A stretch of 8,315 nt of DNA. Origin: an uncultured Lachnospiraceae bacterium. Its GTDB lineage: Bacteria; Bacillota; Clostridia; Lachnospirales; Lachnospiraceae. Below the pieces are notes generated by a model. The model saw only the letters and a program-made list of their open reading frames with translations. It was not told the origin of the DNA and searched no databases. Position 1 is the first letter of the stretch. The number at the start of each line of letters is the position of its first letter. The translations under genes and the position numbers were made by a program. The stretch is taken from positions 1-8,315 of the forward strand of contig CACZQT010000076.1 of assembly GCA_902783295.1 (NCBI GenBank), read 5' to 3'. Shown in pieces: positions 1-6,610 of this stretch.

Positions 1-60
1 CACGAACATAACACGCAGTACAGACCTTTTCCATTGCCGTTCCCATCCCATCAGTTCCGG

Positions 61-182
61 CGGCTGTAAATCGGCTGCTGCCTGCTCGTTCCAGCCAGCT
101 GTCCCGGCTGTAAAACCCGGCTCTGCCTTGTTATCCCCGCCTGCTGTCACGACTGTACCCCCGGCTCTGCCTTGACATTCCC
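61..182. repeat. degenerate 44-45 nt tandem repeat
   Basis: Three successive units begin at 61 (CGGCTGTAAA), 105 (CGGCTGTAAAA) and 150 (CGACTGTACC), so the period is 44 then 45 nt. Units two and three share the exact 15-mer CCCGGCTCTGCCTTG (116-130 and 160-174). Unit one carries the related TCGGCTGCTGCCTGCTCG. A weaker relic may lie at about 35-60 (CCGTTCCCATCCCATCAGTTCC). The third unit is cut short by the likely promoter of the next gene, and its end supplies the TTGACA hexamer. Because the 44 nt unit breaks a 15-codon period, this is unlikely to encode a protein repeat. No gene is evident in 1-263, although a minus-strand frame is open at the left edge. Confidence 0.6.
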
Positions 183-200
183 ATAAGCTTTCTGATACAT
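172..200 (+). promoter_or_regulatory. probable sigma-A promoter for the three-gene unit
   Basis: A perfect -35 hexamer, TTGACA, lies at 172-177. Seventeen bases later is an AT-rich ATACAT (195-200), inside GATACAT, which is a poor but plausible -10. A TATAAA lies further on at 202-207 but at a non-canonical distance. Transcription would start near 207, leaving a leader of about 55 nt before the ATG at 264. The -35 is exact; the -10 is the weak part of the call. Confidence 0.45.
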
Positions 201-263
201 CTATAAAAGAGCCGGGAAGAGAAAATACTGCCCTGAAGGTTCGGAAGCAGATAAGGAGAGAAT

Positions 264-746
264 ATGATAGCGATGACATATGAAGAGGCTGTGGTGCAGA
301 TCCTTCCGGGGATCTACCGGCATTTTAAGGGAAATTATTACGAAGTACTCAGTGTTGCCAGGCACAGCGAGACCACGGAACCGATGGTCGTTTACCGTGC
401 CTTATATGGCGATGGCGGCGTATGGGTCCGTCCGGCAGCCATGTGGAATGAAATGGTAGACCGTAACGGGAAAACCAGCCCCCGCTTTCATCTCTTAAAC
501 AGGGAAGAACGGGTAATGTTCTATGAAGGCATCTTTGATGAGCTGCTTGCAGCAGATCCGGACAATGCGCAGACGGGAATGCAGAATCAACTGCGGATCC
601 TGAATGACTATTATGTATCCGGCCAGTGGCAGGATGATTATGAAGCCGATGAAGCAGGGCTGCTTCCGTCCGGACTGAAGCGCGGAGTCCTTTCGCAGGA
701 CGGCGTATTTGACCTGCTGGAGAAATGGCAGGCGAAAGAAGAATGA
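264..746 (+). CDS. DUF1653-DUF4298 two-domain protein
   Basis: A 160-residue soluble protein of unknown function. Residues about 16-75 carry the DUF1653 pattern: GIYRHFKG, then YEVLSVARHSETTEPMVVYR, ALYGD and WVRP. Residues about 85-156 match the DUF4298 pattern: a helical stretch, then YYVSGQW, DDYEADEAGLLP, LKRGVLS and the closing DGVFDLLE. DUF1653 is a small beta-rich module often found alone, so the pairing is worth noting. No signal peptide or membrane segment is visible. The start at 264 is set by AAGGAG at 253-258 with a 5-base gap; the second ATG at 273 is too far from it. The stop overlaps the next gene's start as ATGA, so the two are probably translationally coupled. Domain recognition is from memory of the consensus; the biochemical role is unknown. 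Confidence 0.88.
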   Translation: MIAMTYEEAVVQILPGIYRHFKGNYYEVLSVARHSETTEPMVVYRALYGDGGVWVRPAAMWNEMVDRNGKTSPRFHLLNREERVMFYEGIFDELLAADPDNAQTGMQNQLRILNDYYVSGQWQDDYEADEAGLLPSGLKRGVLSQDGVFDLLEKWQAKEE

Positions 747-1381
747 AAATGTTTTTACAGAACTTACGGCAGGCAGATACCGGCGTGTCTGTGCGGGCAA
801 AAGTATGGGTTAGCGCAGCCATTGCCGTATCCGGGATGCTGATCGGAGTTTTCCAGAAGTGGCTGGACGGCTCAGCATTCAACGAACTGCCCCTGATATT
901 CCAGCAGCTGGATCTTACAAACTATTTCGGCAGACTGGCGGTATGGATTCTGATCGGTACACTCATTTCGATATATGCCGGAAGCCCGCTCCGGGCTTCG
1001 GTCAACACCTTCCTCTTCTTCATCTGCATGGTGACAGGTTATTATGTGTACTGCCGTTTTGTCCTGGGATTCCTGCCGAAGTCCTATATGCTCCTGTGGA
1101 TTGTCCTTTCGTTTTTATCCCCGCTTCCGGCGTATATCTGCTGGTACGCAAAGGGCAGAGGAATGGCCGCTGTTCTGATTTCTTCCGTCATTTCAGGCGT
1201 CCTGTTTTCCCAGGCTTTTCTGATCACACAGGGATTCTATATTACCCATCTGGCAGAAGTAATCACCTGGGGGATTGCCTTCCTCGTTCTGCGCAGAAAG
1301 CCAAAGGAATGGGCGCTCGTATTCGGTCTGTCCATCGTTGTCGCAGTTATTTATCAGCTCGTTTTTCCTTATTGGGGATAG
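743..1381 (+). CDS. polytopic membrane protein, about seven TM segments
   Basis: A 212-residue integral membrane protein of unknown function. Hydrophobic segments lie at residues about 22-41, 63-80, 87-110, 115-136, 141-160, 168-186 and 190-209. A conserved-looking GSPLRASVNTFLFF-type loop joins segments two and three, with YYVY inside the third. The pattern of small residues and the SPLRA loop resemble the clostridial membrane family I recall as DUF6518, but I am not certain of that name. The start at 743 is chosen because it makes an ATGA overlap with the stop of the preceding gene. An in-frame ATG at 725 would add six residues inside that gene. The Shine-Dalgarno is weak (GAAAGAAG), consistent with translational coupling. 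No catalytic or transport motif is visible. Confidence 0.8.
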   Translation: MKMFLQNLRQADTGVSVRAKVWVSAAIAVSGMLIGVFQKWLDGSAFNELPLIFQQLDLTNYFGRLAVWILIGTLISIYAGSPLRASVNTFLFFICMVTGYYVYCRFVLGFLPKSYMLLWIVLSFLSPLPAYICWYAKGRGMAAVLISSVISGVLFSQAFLITQGFYITHLAEVITWGIAFLVLRRKPKEWALVFGLSIVVAVIYQLVFPYWG

Positions 1382-1472
1382 TCGAGCATCGATTCGCATA
1401 CTTGTAATTTCCCGCCTTCAGAAGAGGAAACATTCTCCGTTCATGGCAAACGTACTCACAGGGGAGCAGAAT

Positions 1473-2750
1473 ATGACAGCCTGTAATGAAGATTTTTTGA
1501 TCGAAAACGGAAAACTGGTGAAATATCTCGGCAGGGGCGGGGATGTGACAATCCCGGATGGTGTAACCAGCATCGGAGAATTTGCATTCCACAACTGCCG
1601 GGAGCTGACGAGTATAGTAATTCCGGACGGTGTTTCGGATATCGGCTTCGGTGCCTTCCACAGCTGCCGTGGTCTGGTAAGTGCTGCAATCCCGGACAGT
1701 ACTGCAGTCATCAGGGAAAGGGCGTTTTATGACTGCGAAGGATTGAAGGCCATTACCGTCCCTGAGGGTGTACGGGAAATATGCTGGCGGGCGTTTTACG
1801 GCTGCCGGCGGCTGAAGGAAGTAACACTCCCGGCGGGACTGACAGATCTCGGGGAAGAAGTGTTCTATTTCTGCTATGACCTTCAAAGCATCACCATTCC
1901 GCCCGGAATAACCAGTATCCGCAGCAGAACGTTTGCTCACTGCATGGGTCTGAAGAGCATTGCCATCCCGGAAAACATATCGGAAATAGGCAGCGGCGCC
2001 TTTTACGGCTGTACGGGGCTGAAGAGTATCACCATCCCGGACAGTGTCCGGAAGATCGGTGCGGATGCATTCTATGGCTGCACAGGACTGGAAAGCGCGG
2101 TGCTCCCGGATGATGCCAGAGGCTTTGAAGCCTTTGCCGGATGCAGCCGGTTAAAAGAATTCATCATACCGCAGGCATCCCGGACCTGCAAAACAGTAGA
2201 TGGGGTTGTACTCAGCAAAGACGGAAGACGGCTGATCGCCTATCCGCCCGGAAGATGCTGCGAACGCTATGATATTCCCGAAACAGTCCGGAAGGTTGGT
2301 GATAAAGCCTTTGCCGGAGCCCCTGTGAAACTCATTTTCGTGCATAAGGAGGTAGAAAGATTTTCAACCACTGCTGTCTGGGGTACAGAGAAGGACGTTC
2401 CTTATGTCGCATATTATAATGCAGCTTTCACAGAGGTAATCGGTAAGCCGGTCTACCTGGGACCGTTCAGTGAAGTTCTGTCCAGAAAAAGAAGGGCTGC
2501 CATGTTCGGTTTCCTCCATGCTCTGTCTATCGGCCTGCCGGAAATGGCTCCATGGGAAGAAAGTTATGTAAACAGCATCCGGCAGAATCCGACAGCTTTC
2601 GCTAAAATAGCCTGGCAAAACGAGGCTCTCCTTCGTCTGATGATGGAACGCCGCCTCCTGCCGGCAGACGCGGCGGAAAACATGGCCAGAGTCTACAGCG
2701 AGAAGGGACGCTCTGGCCTGGCTTCAGAACTGCTCTCCTATCTGAAATAA
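1473..2750 (+). CDS. BspA-type (LRR_5) leucine-rich repeat protein, cytosolic
   Basis: A 425-residue repeat protein. From residue 27 onward an IP/VP/LP dipeptide recurs every 23 residues (27, 50, 73, 96, 119, 142, 165, 188, 211). Each unit reads roughly IPDGVxxIGxxAFxxCxxLxxI, the Treponema pallidum/BspA-like LRR_5 pattern. A shorter unit follows, then the VDGVVLSKDGRRLIAYPPG insert typical of this family, then one more repeat. From about residue 320 to the end is a separate helical domain without repeats. Secreted BspA proteins are adhesins, but here there is no signal peptide, LPXTG or membrane anchor, so a cytosolic protein-protein interaction scaffold is more likely. The start at 1473 is preceded by GGGGAG at 1461-1466. 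The ATG at 1443 and the long upstream extension into the previous gene lack a good ribosome site and are not used. Confidence 0.85.
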   Translation: MTACNEDFLIENGKLVKYLGRGGDVTIPDGVTSIGEFAFHNCRELTSIVIPDGVSDIGFGAFHSCRGLVSAAIPDSTAVIRERAFYDCEGLKAITVPEGVREICWRAFYGCRRLKEVTLPAGLTDLGEEVFYFCYDLQSITIPPGITSIRSRTFAHCMGLKSIAIPENISEIGSGAFYGCTGLKSITIPDSVRKIGADAFYGCTGLESAVLPDDARGFEAFAGCSRLKEFIIPQASRTCKTVDGVVLSKDGRRLIAYPPGRCCERYDIPETVRKVGDKAFAGAPVKLIFVHKEVERFSTTAVWGTEKDVPYVAYYNAAFTEVIGKPVYLGPFSEVLSRKRRAAMFGFLHALSIGLPEMAPWEESYVNSIRQNPTAFAKIAWQNEALLRLMMERRLLPADAAENMARVYSEKGRSGLASELLSYLK

Positions 2751-2758
2751 CCATCGTA

Positions 2759-2791
2759 AGAGTCCTGAATATATTCAGGACTCTCGCTTTT
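2759..2791 (+). terminator. rho-independent terminator after LRR gene
   Basis: A perfect 26-base palindrome begins at 2759. The arm AGAGTCCTGAA is followed by TATA and then TTCAGGACTCT, with CGCTTTT after it. It starts 8 bases past the stop of the LRR gene and would end the 264-2750 unit. The stem is exact; the T-run is short, so efficiency is uncertain. Confidence 0.85.
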
Positions 2792-3000
2792 CCTGCGTAC
2801 TGTGTACGGAGTCTTTTCCATCCGGAAAAATGTCGCCTCAGAGACGACCATTTCCTTTCCGGCATGCGGTACACTAACCTTGTCAGAAAAAAACTGCAGA
2901 CAGAAAAACAGCTGAAGGCAGCTGAATAACAGGCAGAGCAGCTGAAGAGCAGTTGAAAAACAGACAAAGCAGCTGAAACGGCAGCAGAAAAAACGGACAG
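2792..3000. other. intergenic region with a possible hairpin and no gene
   Basis: This is the rest of the gap between the LRR terminator and the VWA gene. It contains a small inverted repeat CGTAC-TGT-GTACG (2796-2808). It also has an imperfect hairpin in which GGAAAAATGTCG (from about 2823) can pair with CGACCATTTCC (ending about 2856). I see no convincing promoter: TTGTCA at 2880-2885 has no good -10 partner, and TACACT at 2870-2875 has no good -35. The long minus-strand frame across this gap has no homology-like features. Confidence 0.4.
2909..2990. repeat. 10-nt periodic GCAGCTGAA short repeat
   Basis: AGCTGAA occurs at 2910, 2920, 2940 and 2971, with the variant AGTTGAA at 2951 and weaker variants between (AGGCAGA near 2931, CAGACAA near 2961, AGCAGAA near 2982). 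The spacings of 10, 20, 11 and 20 give a period close to one helical turn. Read in the frame beginning GAA at 2903, the region resembles a Lys/Gln/Ala/Glu coiled coil interrupted by TAA (2927) and TGA (2954). It could be a decayed coding remnant, or a DNA or RNA repeat just upstream of the VWA start. Confidence 0.6.
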
Positions 3001-3012
3001 GGGGAGTAGATC

Positions 3013-4974
3013 ATGATAGAAAAGCTTATCCGGAATATGGACAGGGAACCGCTTTATACGTATTACAAAAGTCTTGGCTACGATCATAAAACAGCGGTCG
3101 TACTGTCAATGTTTACGTATGGAGACTACAGATACAGTCATCTGTCTATGGATGATCTGTATGAAGCATTGTGCAGCGGAGATGAGTATCTGCCGCCGGA
3201 AGTCCTGGAAAGGAGGCGTCAGCGGGAAAGATCAGTCATCCGTTCTGCGGGCATAAGTTCTTATGCCTCTATTCATGAACCTCCTATGCCTAAGTGTTAT
3301 AAAGGCGCAGGTTCAAAATCTGCTCCGAAGACTTCCTCCCGGAAAGCATTTGCTCCGCTCCCTTTTACACGGAAAGCCTCTGCTCCGGCCGGAGTAAAAA
3401 GGGGCATGCGGAGTTTCCGGATGCCTTCTTTCTTTTTAAATCTGATGGATTCTCAAGATGATGAGGATTTTGATGAAGAGGTTTTGGAATCACCGATGTT
3501 ATGTTCGATGGCGGTCGATGAAGCAGATATACGAAGCCTCATCAGAAAAGCCCGCTTTGCCACCGATGAATATGAGCCGCTGGAAGAAAAGGAAGCCCGC
3601 CGCGCAGCCGCCGAACCGACATCCACGTTTCGCATGACTTCGAACACCGCCTCCGCCGGAGTGATCCTCAACCAGCTCCGGAACGGACGAAGGATTGACA
3701 GAAGCATGGTCCGGATCGAGGAGATGCTCAATTATTTCCACTATGAAAGCGAGCTTCCGGAGACGGATATGTTCCGGATCTCCTATGAAATGATGGATAC
3801 AGATCCGGCCAAAAAGTATCTTTATATTCACGTGCAGGGCCGGGAAGAAGTCCGGGACAGGCAGAACATCATCGTTCTTCTGGACGTATCCGGCAGCATG
3901 AGCAGCAACCGCGAGCAGACTCAGGCCATGGTTGCGACCATCATCAGCAAGCTCGGAAACGGGGATAAGTTCAGCCTCGTCACTTACAGCACCAGAGACC
4001 ACGTGGAGCTGGAAGCCTTTACCATCAACGGGCCGGGAGACCGCATCCGTGCTCTGGAAAAACTGCTCTCTGTCGAAGTGGACGGATACACCAACGGTTC
4101 CGGAGGCATTGAGACTGCCTACCGGATCGGAAAAGAAAACTATATCCCCGGCGGCAATAACCAGGTGATCCTGATCACGGACGGAGACCTGAACTTCGGC
4201 ATCACGGACAAGGGCGGACTGGTGGAACTGATTGAGCAGAAGAAAAAAGACAATCTCTTCCTCAGTGTGATCGGCACCGGCCTGATGAATTACAAGGACG
4301 ACAAACTGGAAGCTCTCAGCAAGCATGGCAACGGAGTTTACCGTACCGTAAACGCGTTCTCTGATGTCAAAAAGAGCATCGACGAGGAATATGCATCCCT
4401 GGTCAATATCATCGCCAAGGATGTAAAAGCGCAGGTGGAATTCAACCCGGAAGTTGTAGAATCCTACCGTCTGCTTGGCTTTGAAAACCGAGGACTTGCC
4501 CGGGAGGATTTCGCCAATGACAAAGTGATTTCCGAACCTTTCGGTTCCGGCGGATACGGCGTCGCGGTTTACGAACTGAAGATGAAGGAAGAAGGAGTTC
4601 GCGCGGAGAGCGGGCTTAAATACAGCAGGCTTGTTACGACCGGTTCCGGAGAACTTGGTACGGTCAGGATCCGTTATAAGGAACCTCTGGAGAATGTATC
4701 CCATGAACTGGAGAAAGTCATAGAAAACACGAAGGCTTCCTTTACCGATAATCTCCGGCTCGCCTTTATCGTTTATGTGTGCGCCGAAAAGCTCCGCGGT
4801 TCTGAAAAAATCAGCCCGGAGGAGACCGCCCTCGCCAGACAGTTTTATGGAGAACTGGGAAATTCCATCCGGGAAAAGAACGTCGCGGATCTTTACAAGC
4901 TGGCCGGTATTCTGGACAAGAGCGAGGAAGAACTCGGCATCGGAATCCGGAATAAAGAGCCGTTCATATGGTAA
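3013..4974 (+). CDS. YfbK-like von Willebrand factor A domain protein, no signal peptide
   Basis: A 653-residue protein. Residues 1-75 form an unrecognised N-terminal segment. Residues about 75-204 are low in complexity, rich in Ser/Lys/Pro and then acidic. From 205 (TFRM) to about 255 is the VWA_N-like element that ends in VRIEEMLNYFHY. The VWA domain (about 285-450) keeps a complete metal-ion-dependent adhesion site: D291-x-S293-x-S295, T360 and D390 in ITDGD. From about 465 to the end is the YfbK-type C-terminal domain (DVKAQVEFNPEVV, then YRLLGFENR). Bacterial YfbK relatives are commonly lipoproteins, whereas this one has no signal peptide or lipobox and should be cytosolic. The start is fixed by AGGGGGAG (2999-3006) and an in-frame stop at 3007-3009. 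The gene stands alone, with terminators on both sides. Its partner is unknown; VWA domains usually mediate metal-dependent protein binding. Confidence 0.9.
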   Translation: MIEKLIRNMDREPLYTYYKSLGYDHKTAVVLSMFTYGDYRYSHLSMDDLYEALCSGDEYLPPEVLERRRQRERSVIRSAGISSYASIHEPPMPKCYKGAGSKSAPKTSSRKAFAPLPFTRKASAPAGVKRGMRSFRMPSFFLNLMDSQDDEDFDEEVLESPMLCSMAVDEADIRSLIRKARFATDEYEPLEEKEARRAAAEPTSTFRMTSNTASAGVILNQLRNGRRIDRSMVRIEEMLNYFHYESELPETDMFRISYEMMDTDPAKKYLYIHVQGREEVRDRQNIIVLLDVSGSMSSNREQTQAMVATIISKLGNGDKFSLVTYSTRDHVELEAFTINGPGDRIRALEKLLSVEVDGYTNGSGGIETAYRIGKENYIPGGNNQVILITDGDLNFGITDKGGLVELIEQKKKDNLFLSVIGTGLMNYKDDKLEALSKHGNGVYRTVNAFSDVKKSIDEEYASLVNIIAKDVKAQVEFNPEVVESYRLLGFENRGLAREDFANDKVISEPFGSGGYGVAVYELKMKEEGVRAESGLKYSRLVTTGSGELGTVRIRYKEPLENVSHELEKVIENTKASFTDNLRLAFIVYVCAEKLRGSEKISPEETALARQFYGELGNSIREKNVADLYKLAGILDKSEEELGIGIRNKEPFIW

Positions 4975-5004
4975 GCTCGTCCTGATCGGATGACTGCAGG
5001 CATA

Positions 5005-5050
5005 CAGCCGGGAACCGGAGCAGCGGTTTCCGGCTGTTTCCTGTTCTTTT
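5005..5050 (+). terminator. rho-independent terminator after VWA gene
   Basis: The arms CAGCCGGGAACCG (5005-5017) and CGGTTTCCGGCTG (5024-5036) pair over 13 positions, with one G-U wobble when read as plus-strand RNA. The loop is six bases, and the hairpin is followed by the T-rich TTTCCTGTTCTTTT. It lies 30 bases after the VWA stop and separates that gene from the radical SAM operon. Confidence 0.85.
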
Positions 5051-5073
5051 ACAGATCCTTTTTCCACAATTCA

Positions 5074-5102
5074 TTGAAGGACTGCAGAAATTCTGATAAA
5101 AT
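5074..5102 (+). promoter_or_regulatory. sigma-A promoter with extended -10 for the radical SAM operon
   Basis: TTGAAG (5074-5079) is separated by exactly 17 bases from TAAAAT (5097-5102). The TG of an extended -10 lies at 5094-5095. Transcription would begin near 5109, giving a leader of about 100 nt before the radical SAM gene. It sits directly after the VWA terminator, which supports an independent transcription unit. Confidence 0.65.
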
Positions 5103-5123
5103 ATTCCCGACAATGAATACCGG

Positions 5124-5158
5124 CTTGAAGATATTCCCCGAAGTTTTGCCTATTCAAG
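5124..5158 (+). other. possible 5' UTR hairpin upstream of the radical SAM gene
   Basis: CTTGAA-g-ATA (5124-5133) can pair with TATTCAAG (5151-5158) around a 17-base loop, with one bulged G. It lies within the predicted leader. There is no T-run, so it is not a terminator. Any regulatory role is speculative. Confidence 0.25.
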
Positions 5159-5206
5159 ACCGCCTGAACGCTCCTGCATCATTCGGAGCTGCCGGGCAGA
5201 AAGGAC

Positions 5207-6610
5207 ATGATGGCTAAAATACCTTTTCTTTTCCGCGGTACAAAAACAGTCCGCAATCTGAAGTCCTATATGGACTCCACGTTCAGCGAAGTTCTGCACA
5301 CTACACTGAATCCTGATGGCCCCGGCGCCATTCGCATTCATCTGATTCCTCCGAAGAAAGAGGAAGACGCATTCAATCCCAGCATTGCCATCATTAACGG
5401 CGCCGACATCCTGCCGGTAAACTTTGTCTGGGCCGTGATTCTGGTAGAACTGATCCGTGAAACAAACCACTATGACGGCCGGGAGATCGGCGAGGCAGAT
5501 ATACAGAATATCCTGAACCGCACCGCTGCCAGCGTGCGGGAAATTGTCCCCGTCTTTTCTCTCAAACGCATCCGGGAAGATATACAGACTATCTACACAA
5601 CGGTCCGCCAGATCGCTTACCGCGAAGAAGTGACTACGGACGTGGATTTCATGAGCATCGGCGATTATGCACCGTTCATGACGGCGCCTCACCGCATGGA
5701 TCTGATGGTCAGCGCTATGACGAAGAACGGCAGCTGGCACTGCAATCAGAAATGCGTCCACTGCTATGCAGCAGGCCAGACTCTGTCCGATGAAAAAGAG
5801 CTTTCCACCGATGACTGGAAAAAAATACTGGACGCCTGCCGCAGCGCAGGAATCCCGCAGGTGACCTTTACGGGAGGCGAACCCACCATGCGGGAAGACC
5901 TTCCGGAGCTCATCCGCCATGCCCGTTGGTTTATCTCCCGTCTCAACACGAACGGGATCCGGCTGACGCCGGAATACTGCAAAAGCCTGCGCGAAGCGGA
6001 ACTGGACAGTGTGCAGATTACTTTCTATTCGGCAGATCCGGAAATTCACAACCGCCTGGTGGGAGCTGCGCGGCATGAGGAAACCCTGGCAGGAATCAAA
6101 AATGCCCTGGCACAGGGCCTGTCCGTGAGCATCAACACACCCCTGTGCACTCTTAACCGGGACTATGAAAAAACGCTGAAGCTTCTGCATGAGCTTGGCG
6201 TCATTTATGTGACCTGTTCCGGCCTGATTACTACGGGAAACGCCGCAGAGCCGGCCTCGGAATCACTGCAGCTGAAGAGCAGTGAACTGGAGGAGATTCT
6301 GCGCGGTGCTGTCTCTTACTGCCATCAGAATGGTATGGAGATCGCTTTCACCTCTCCGGGATGGCTCGATGAGCAGGTATTTGAAGAATTAAACATTCCT
6401 TCACCGTCCTGCGGCGCCTGCCTCTCCAATATGGCCATCACCCCCGGCGGAAACGTAGTTCCCTGCCAGAGCTGGCTTTCCGATGCGCCGCTCGGAAACA
6501 TGTTCACCGATGACTGGAAGAAAATCTGGGACAGCGAACTCTGCCGGACCCGCCGGGCTTTCTCTGCACAGCTGACCGGAGAATGCCCCCTGAGGAGGTA
6601 CTGCCAATGA
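5207..6610 (+). CDS. radical SAM/SPASM-type protein maturase
   Basis: A 467-residue enzyme. The radical SAM core starts with C179-x3-C183-x2-C186 (HCNQKCVHCYAAG), the three ligands of the SAM-cleaving 4Fe-4S cluster. TGGEP follows at 222-226, and RLNTNG and the later strands complete the partial barrel. The C-terminal region is SPASM-like: C402, then C405-x9-G-x4-C420 (ITPGGNVVPC), LGNM and IW, then C460-x5-C466. SPASM proteins bind auxiliary iron-sulfur clusters and typically modify peptides, for example by thioether crosslinking. Residues 1-175 form an N-terminal region without Cys that I cannot assign; it could include a substrate-recognition domain. The start may be 5207 or, with better spacing from AAAGGA, the adjacent ATG at 5210. 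The stop overlaps the next gene as ATGA, so the two proteins are very probably made together and the next gene is the likely substrate. Confidence 0.93.
   Translation: MMAKIPFLFRGTKTVRNLKSYMDSTFSEVLHTTLNPDGPGAIRIHLIPPKKEEDAFNPSIAIINGADILPVNFVWAVILVELIRETNHYDGREIGEADIQNILNRTAASVREIVPVFSLKRIREDIQTIYTTVRQIAYREEVTTDVDFMSIGDYAPFMTAPHRMDLMVSAMTKNGSWHCNQKCVHCYAAGQTLSDEKELSTDDWKKILDACRSAGIPQVTFTGGEPTMREDLPELIRHARWFISRLNTNGIRLTPEYCKSLREAELDSVQITFYSADPEIHNRLVGAARHEETLAGIKNALAQGLSVSINTPLCTLNRDYEKTLKLLHELGVIYVTCSGLITTGNAAEPASESLQLKSSELEEILRGAVSYCHQNGMEIAFTSPGWLDEQVFEELNIPSPSCGACLSNMAITPGGNVVPCQSWLSDAPLGNMFTDDWKKIWDSELCRTRRAFSAQLTGECPLRRYCQ
6593..6598 (+). promoter_or_regulatory. strong RBS inside the end of the radical SAM gene
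   Basis: AGGAGG lies 8 bases before the ATG at 6607 and encodes part of the last residues (Arg-Arg) of the radical SAM protein. It fixes the downstream start at 6607 rather than the in-frame ATG at 6583. Confidence 0.8.

Noticed and set aside
1..46. Possible start of a minus-strand gene running off the left edge (ATG at 46 or 34)
   Set aside because: The frame is open to the edge but only about 15 codons are visible, with no clear Shine-Dalgarno and no recognisable motif.
1382..1472. Separate promoter in front of the LRR gene
   Set aside because: TTGGGG and CATACT are present but 19 bases apart with poor matches, so read-through from the upstream genes is simpler.
2602..3087. 161-codon minus-strand ORF across the LRR-VWA gap
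   Set aside because: It overlaps the ends of two well-supported genes, is of low complexity (Ser/Phe/Cys from the repeat) and has no recognisable domain.
3499..5067. 522-codon minus-strand ORF opposite the VWA gene
   Set aside because: It lies antisense to a gene with intact VWA motifs. Long antisense frames are expected with this codon use, and the translation shows no family motif.
5113..5217. A 34-codon plus-strand ORF in the leader whose stop overlaps the radical SAM start
   Set aside because: It has no ribosome site, its ATG would fall almost at the predicted transcription start, and it has no Cys or leader-like features. A regulatory upstream ORF is possible but unsupported.
5150..6190. 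346-codon minus-strand ORF opposite the radical SAM gene
   Set aside because: It is a shadow of the enzyme gene, whose catalytic Cys and TGGEP motifs are clear on the plus strand.
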